Shown here piece by piece: positions 60,815-64,000 of a stretch of 64,000 nucleotides of DNA; position 1 is the first letter of the stretch, and every line of letters begins with the position of its first letter. Source of the stretch: Streptomyces sp. CA-210063 (lineage in GTDB: Bacteria > Actinomycetota > Actinomycetes > Streptomycetales > Streptomycetaceae); NCBI RefSeq assembly GCF_024612015.1, contig NZ_CP102512.1:1178001-1242000 (forward strand), given 5' to 3'. A program made the translations under genes and the position numbers. The notes beneath the pieces were generated by a model. It made no database searches, was not told the origin of the DNA, and worked only from the letters and a program-made list of their open reading frames with translations.

Positions 60815-63800
60815 TCAGGGCTTGATCGGCTTCACCTTCTTGTCGGCGCCGTTCACCCGCACGGTGATGTTCCCCCGGTTGCGCGCCCGGTCGGCCACGA
60901 TTTCGTAGGACGTGACCTTCCCGTCCCGCCACTGACAGCTGATCTCGTAGCCGCCACGGGCGCGGAGTCCGGTGAAGGAACCCTCGGCCTTCCATGCGTT
61001 CGGCAGGGCGGGCAGCAGGTGGATGACGCCGTCGTGGCTCTGCAGGAGCATCTCCGCCACGGCGCCCGAGATGCCGAAGTTGCCGTCCATCTGGAAGGGC
61101 GGGTGGTTGCAGAACAGGTTGGGCAGCGTGTTGTAGGTCAGCAGTCCACGCAGCATGATCTGGGCGCGCTGCCCGTCACCGAGGCGGGCGAAGAGGGCCG
61201 CCCGCCAGGGCCAGGTCCACGAGCGGCGGCTGTCGCCCGACACCGTCCCGGCCGTGAACGGGGCGCCTTCCTTCTCGCCGCAGCGTGCCTTGAGCGAGAT
61301 GAGGGCGGCGGCCGCGAAGTCGGGCGTCTTCGGGGTGATCTGGCGGCCCGGGTAGACCGCGAAGAGGTGCGAGGTGTGGCGGTGGATGTCGGTGGGGCTG
61401 TCGATGTCCTCCTGCCACTCCTGCAGTTGACCCCACCTGCCGATCTTGTTCGGTGCGAGGCGCGCCTGCATGTCCGCGACCTTGGCCCGGTAGGCGGGAT
61501 CCGCCTCGAGCGCCGCCTCGCAGTCGAGGTAGTTCTGGAACAGGTCCCAGATGATCTGCTGGTCGTACATCACGCCGTCCTCGCGCGGCCCGTGCTCGGG
61601 GGACCAGCCGTTCGGTGCGACGAGGAGTCCGTCCTCGCGCTCCTTGAGATGGTCCTCCCAGAACTCGCAGATCTCCTTGATCATCGGGTAGGCGACGGTG
61701 CGGAGGTAGACCAGGTCCTGGGTGAACGCCCAGTGCTCGTACAGGTGTTGCGCGTACCAGGCGCTCGCGACGGTGTTCCACTCCCAGGCGTTGCCGCCGA
61801 AGACGCTCTGGCTGGTGCGGGCGGTCCAGCCGCGCGTGTCCTTGCCGAAGGCGTTGCGGGTCGCCACACGACTGGGCACCGCCACCTGCTCGATGAAGGC
61901 GACGAGTGCCTCATGGCACTCCGTCAGGTTCGTCGTCTCGGCTCCCCAGTAGTTCATCTGGACGTTGATGTTGGTGTGGTAGTCGGAGGCCCACGCCGGC
62001 TGGTTGCTGTCGTTCCACAGGCCCTGGAGGTTGGCGGGCAGGCCGTTGGGGCGAGAGGAACTGATCAGCAGGTACCGGCCGTAGTCGAACATCGTCTGCT
62101 CGAGTGTCGGATCCTCCCCACCCGCCGCGTAGCGCGCCAGTCTGGCGGTGGTCGGCAGAGCGACGACGGCGTCGTCGGAGGTACCCCAGTCGACCGAGAC
62201 ACGGTTCATGAGAGCGCGCATCTCGGCAGTGTGCTCGTCGCGCAGCTCGTCGTAGGACCGGGCGGCCGCCTTGTCGAGCGCTGCGGCGACAGCCGGTTCC
62301 GGATCGGCTCCGCGCCATCCGGCGGCGGCGTCGAACTTGTAGTCGGTGCGGGCGTCGAGGAACAGGGTCAGGGTCGTGCAGCCGCTGAACCGGAGCACCG
62401 ACCCGTCGGCGCGGAGGTCACCGTCGCTCTGCACGGCCCGGACGGTGCACGCGTGCTTGAGCCCGTTGCCCATGACACCGCTGAAGGCGATTCGCCCGGC
62501 ATCGGCGTCGACGGTCGTGGGGGCCTTGTCCTGTCCGGACGTCAGCGAGATCGCTCCGGAGAGCGCCCGGGCACCGTCAGAGGTGTACCGGAAGACCATG
62601 ACGTCCGCGGACCGGCCGGCGAAGGCTTCGCGCAGGACACGTCGTCCCGGCGCGCCGAAGCGGGTGACGTGGACACCTTCAACGAAGTCGAGGGTGCGCT
62701 GGTAGTCGACGACCGTGCGCTGCGTGCGCGTGTCGAAGCCCTTGCCTTCCAGCGCGATCTCCGCGATCTGGAAGCCTGTGGAGGAGGCGCCGGGGGTCAG
62801 GGTGAGCCGGTAGACGCGGTAGGCCGTGCTGTTGGTGATCCGGAAGGTCCGTCTCTCGCCGCGGCCGGCGAAGGGCGCCCCGGGGTTCTGCGTGTCGAGG
62901 GTCACCCAAGCATGCCCGTCCTGCGACGCCTCCAGTGCCCATCGCCGGGGGTCGTCCTGCGGACGGTCGGGGGCCGCCGTCAGCGTGTACGAGGTGACGG
63001 CGACCGCTCGGGGCAGGTCGGCCTGCCAGACGACCGCCGGCGCGGCGGCGTCGACCCGCCAGACCGTGGCCGGATCGCGGTCCACCGAACTCGAGATGTC
63101 CGTGGCCTGGGACCCGGTCCCGCCGCCGGATCCCTTGGAGTGCCCGCTCGGCGACGACAGGTATATCGAACCGCCCCCGCCGAGGTCGGCGCCGGACAGA
63201 CCGATCTCGCTCAGCTGGAAGTGGCTGACCCCTGGTTTGGGGACGAAGTCGAACCGGTAGAAGCGGTAGGCCGCGGTGTTGTCACAGGTGAATGCCCTTG
63301 TCTGGCCGCGGCTCTCGAAGGGCGCCGCCAGAGTGCGGCTGTCCAGCGTGGTCCAGGTGGCGCCGTCGGCGGAACCGGACAGCGTCCATTCCTGCGGGTC
63401 GCGCTGCGGCACGTCGTTGGCACTGGTCAGACTGTAGGACGCGACCGCGACTGGGGCGGGGAGCTCGGCCTGCCACTGCACCTTCGAGCCTGGCCCCACG
63501 ATGCACCACTTGGTGCTCGAGTTGCCGTCGTACGTCTTGTCGACACCCTCCGACGAGGAGGTGTTGTACGGTCCCCCCGGGGCCGTGACCTTCGCACGGG
63601 GAGCGAAGGAAACGACGACGTTACCGAAGTTCCGGTACGAGCCGAAGCCGGTCATGCCGGTGTCGAATGCGCTGTCCGGCTTGCCCGCGAGGGCGTTGTC
63701 GTAGTTGTTGACACCGCCCCAAAGACTCTGCTCGTTGAACTGGATGCGCTCCTCGTAGGGATCGGCGAAGAGCATGGCGCCGAGCCGGCCGTTGCCGATC

Positions 63801-64000
63801 GGCAGGGCCTGCGACTGCCAGTCCGTGGCAGGGACGGAATACTTCAGCGCCTTGCGCGACAAGGTCGGCCATTGGACAGCCGCCGGCGCGTCGGTCTCTG
63901 CGACGGCCTGTCCCGCAGAGGTTACGCCGGTCAGCTGAGTGATCAGAGGTGCCAGGGCGAGGGCACCGCCGAACTTGAGGACGCTTCGTCGCTGCGGTTG
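60815..64000 (-). CDS. GH95-family alpha-L-fucosidase with discoidin-like inserts (5' end off the window)
   Basis: A secreted glycoside hydrolase of over 1060 visible residues, open to the right edge. The N-terminus shows a twin-arginine signal ([16 protein letters not shown]). The GH95 N-terminal domain follows ([20 protein letters not shown], then [19 protein letters not shown]). The catalytic (alpha/alpha)6 barrel includes [69 protein letters not shown] and [13 protein letters not shown]. Between about residues 110 and 380 of the visible protein are two repeated modules like F5/8C discoidin carbohydrate-binding domains ([17 protein letters not shown] and [19 protein letters not shown] style). 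Removes terminal alpha-L-fucose or alpha-L-galactose from plant glycans. The start codon lies just beyond the window. Confidence 0.92.
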   Translation of the reverse strand, partial: QPQRRSVLKFGGALALAPLITQLTGVTSAGQAVAETDAPAAVQWPTLSRKALKYSVPATDWQSQALPIGNGRLGAMLFADPYEERIQFNEQSLWGGVNNYDNALAGKPDSAFDTGMTGFGSYRNFGNVVVSFAPRAKVTAPGGPYNTSSSEGVDKTYDGNSSTKWCIVGPGSKVQWQAELPAPVAVASYSLTSANDVPQRDPQEWTLSGSADGATWTTLDSRTLAAPFESRGQTRAFTCDNTAAYRFYRFDFVPKPGVSHFQLSEIGLSGADLGGGGSIYLSSPSGHSKGSGGGTGSQATDISSSVDRDPATVWRVDAAAPAVVWQADLPRAVAVTSYTLTAAPDRPQDDPRRWALEASQDGHAWVTLDTQNPGAPFAGRGERRTFRITNSTAYRVYRLTLTPGASSTGFQIAEIALEGKGFDTRTQRTVVDYQRTLDFVEGVHVTRFGAPGRRVLREAFAGRSADVMVFRYTSDGARALSGAISLTSGQDKAPTTVDADAGRIAFSGVMGNGLKHACTVRAVQSDGDLRADGSVLRFSGCTTLTLFLDARTDYKFDAAAGWRGADPEPAVAAALDKAAARSYDELRDEHTAEMRALMNRVSVDWGTSDDAVVALPTTARLARYAAGGEDPTLEQTMFDYGRYLLISSSRPNGLPANLQGLWNDSNQPAWASDYHTNINVQMNYWGAETTNLTECHEALVAFIEQVAVPSRVATRNAFGKDTRGWTARTSQSVFGGNAWEWNTVASAWYAQHLYEHWAFTQDLVYLRTVAYPMIKEICEFWEDHLKEREDGLLVAPNGWSPEHGPREDGVMYDQQIIWDLFQNYLDCEAALEADPAYRAKVADMQARLAPNKIGRWGQLQEWQEDIDSPTDIHRHTSHLFAVYPGRQITPKTPDFAAAALISLKARCGEKEGAPFTAGTVSGDSRRSWTWPWRAALFARLGDGQRAQIMLRGLLTYNTLPNLFCNHPPFQMDGNFGISGAVAEMLLQSHDGVIHLLPALPNAWKAEGSFTGLRARGGYEISCQWRDGKVTSYEIVADRARNRGNITVRVNGADKKVKPIKP

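Overview
The window is high-GC actinobacterial chromosome, most likely Streptomyces. The signs are strong G/C third-position bias, frequent GTG starts with GGAGG-type ribosome sites, twin-arginine exported enzymes, many LacI/LysR/TetR/AsnC regulators and a large secreted subtilase. I see no tRNA, rRNA, CRISPR array or intact insertion sequence. It reads as a catabolic accessory region that has been duplicated and is partly decaying.

The central theme (about 1-39.5 kb) is tetrahydrofolate (THF)-dependent O-demethylation. Four genes encode GcvT-fold enzymes of the LigM/DesA aromatic O-demethylase type (7127-8473, 28435-29781, 31564-32907, 36965-38308), in two paralogous pairs. Around them lie the genes that turn the product, 5-methyl-THF, back into THF: metF, purU and folD (32937-35779). 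Genes for making the folate cofactor are also present: folE, two folP copies and a pabB-type gene. Interspersed are two LacI regulators, a TetR, two LysR regulators, an AsnC/Lrp regulator, a DHA2 efflux pump, two Tat-exported metallo-beta-lactamase-fold hydrolases and a siderophore-interacting flavoprotein.

The second theme (13-17 kb and 41-55 kb) is breakdown of the carbon skeleton. A three-gene operon (amidohydrolase, ThDP enzyme, Ldh-type oxidoreductase) occurs twice. At 45-48 kb lie an aldehyde dehydrogenase and an L-2-hydroxyglutarate oxidase-like gene. A seven-gene operon (54189 down to 48333) encodes an extradiol dioxygenase, aldehyde dehydrogenase, FAH-family enzyme, VOC protein, alpha/beta hydrolase, GlcG/HbpS protein and MetE-like protein, which looks like a meta-cleavage pathway. 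A third LysR gene, a ribose-type ABC importer operon and a cupin follow, then a partial GH95 alpha-L-fucosidase at the right edge.

Three recurring DNA motifs tie the region together. A 14-bp palindrome of the form CTAGATCGATCTAG occurs eleven times, in front of folP1, folP2, two lysR genes, a luxR gene, ligM3, ligM4 and lacI2. A 23-bp palindrome lies in front of ligM1 and between tetR and ligM2. A 17-bp CGCAA-N7-TTGCG dyad lies in front of both amidohydrolase operons, both metallo-hydrolases, the aldehyde dehydrogenase operon and the ring-cleavage operon, with a weaker copy before the cupin. I infer LacI-, TetR- and LysR-type control respectively. The intervening stretches hold pseudogene fragments (RCK/TrkA, LysR, acyl-CoA ligase, MMPL, aldo/keto reductase, MFS, Ldh, LhgO, ALDH), showing repeated duplication, rearrangement and loss. 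Products are assigned by family resemblance read from translated sequence; substrates are inferred.
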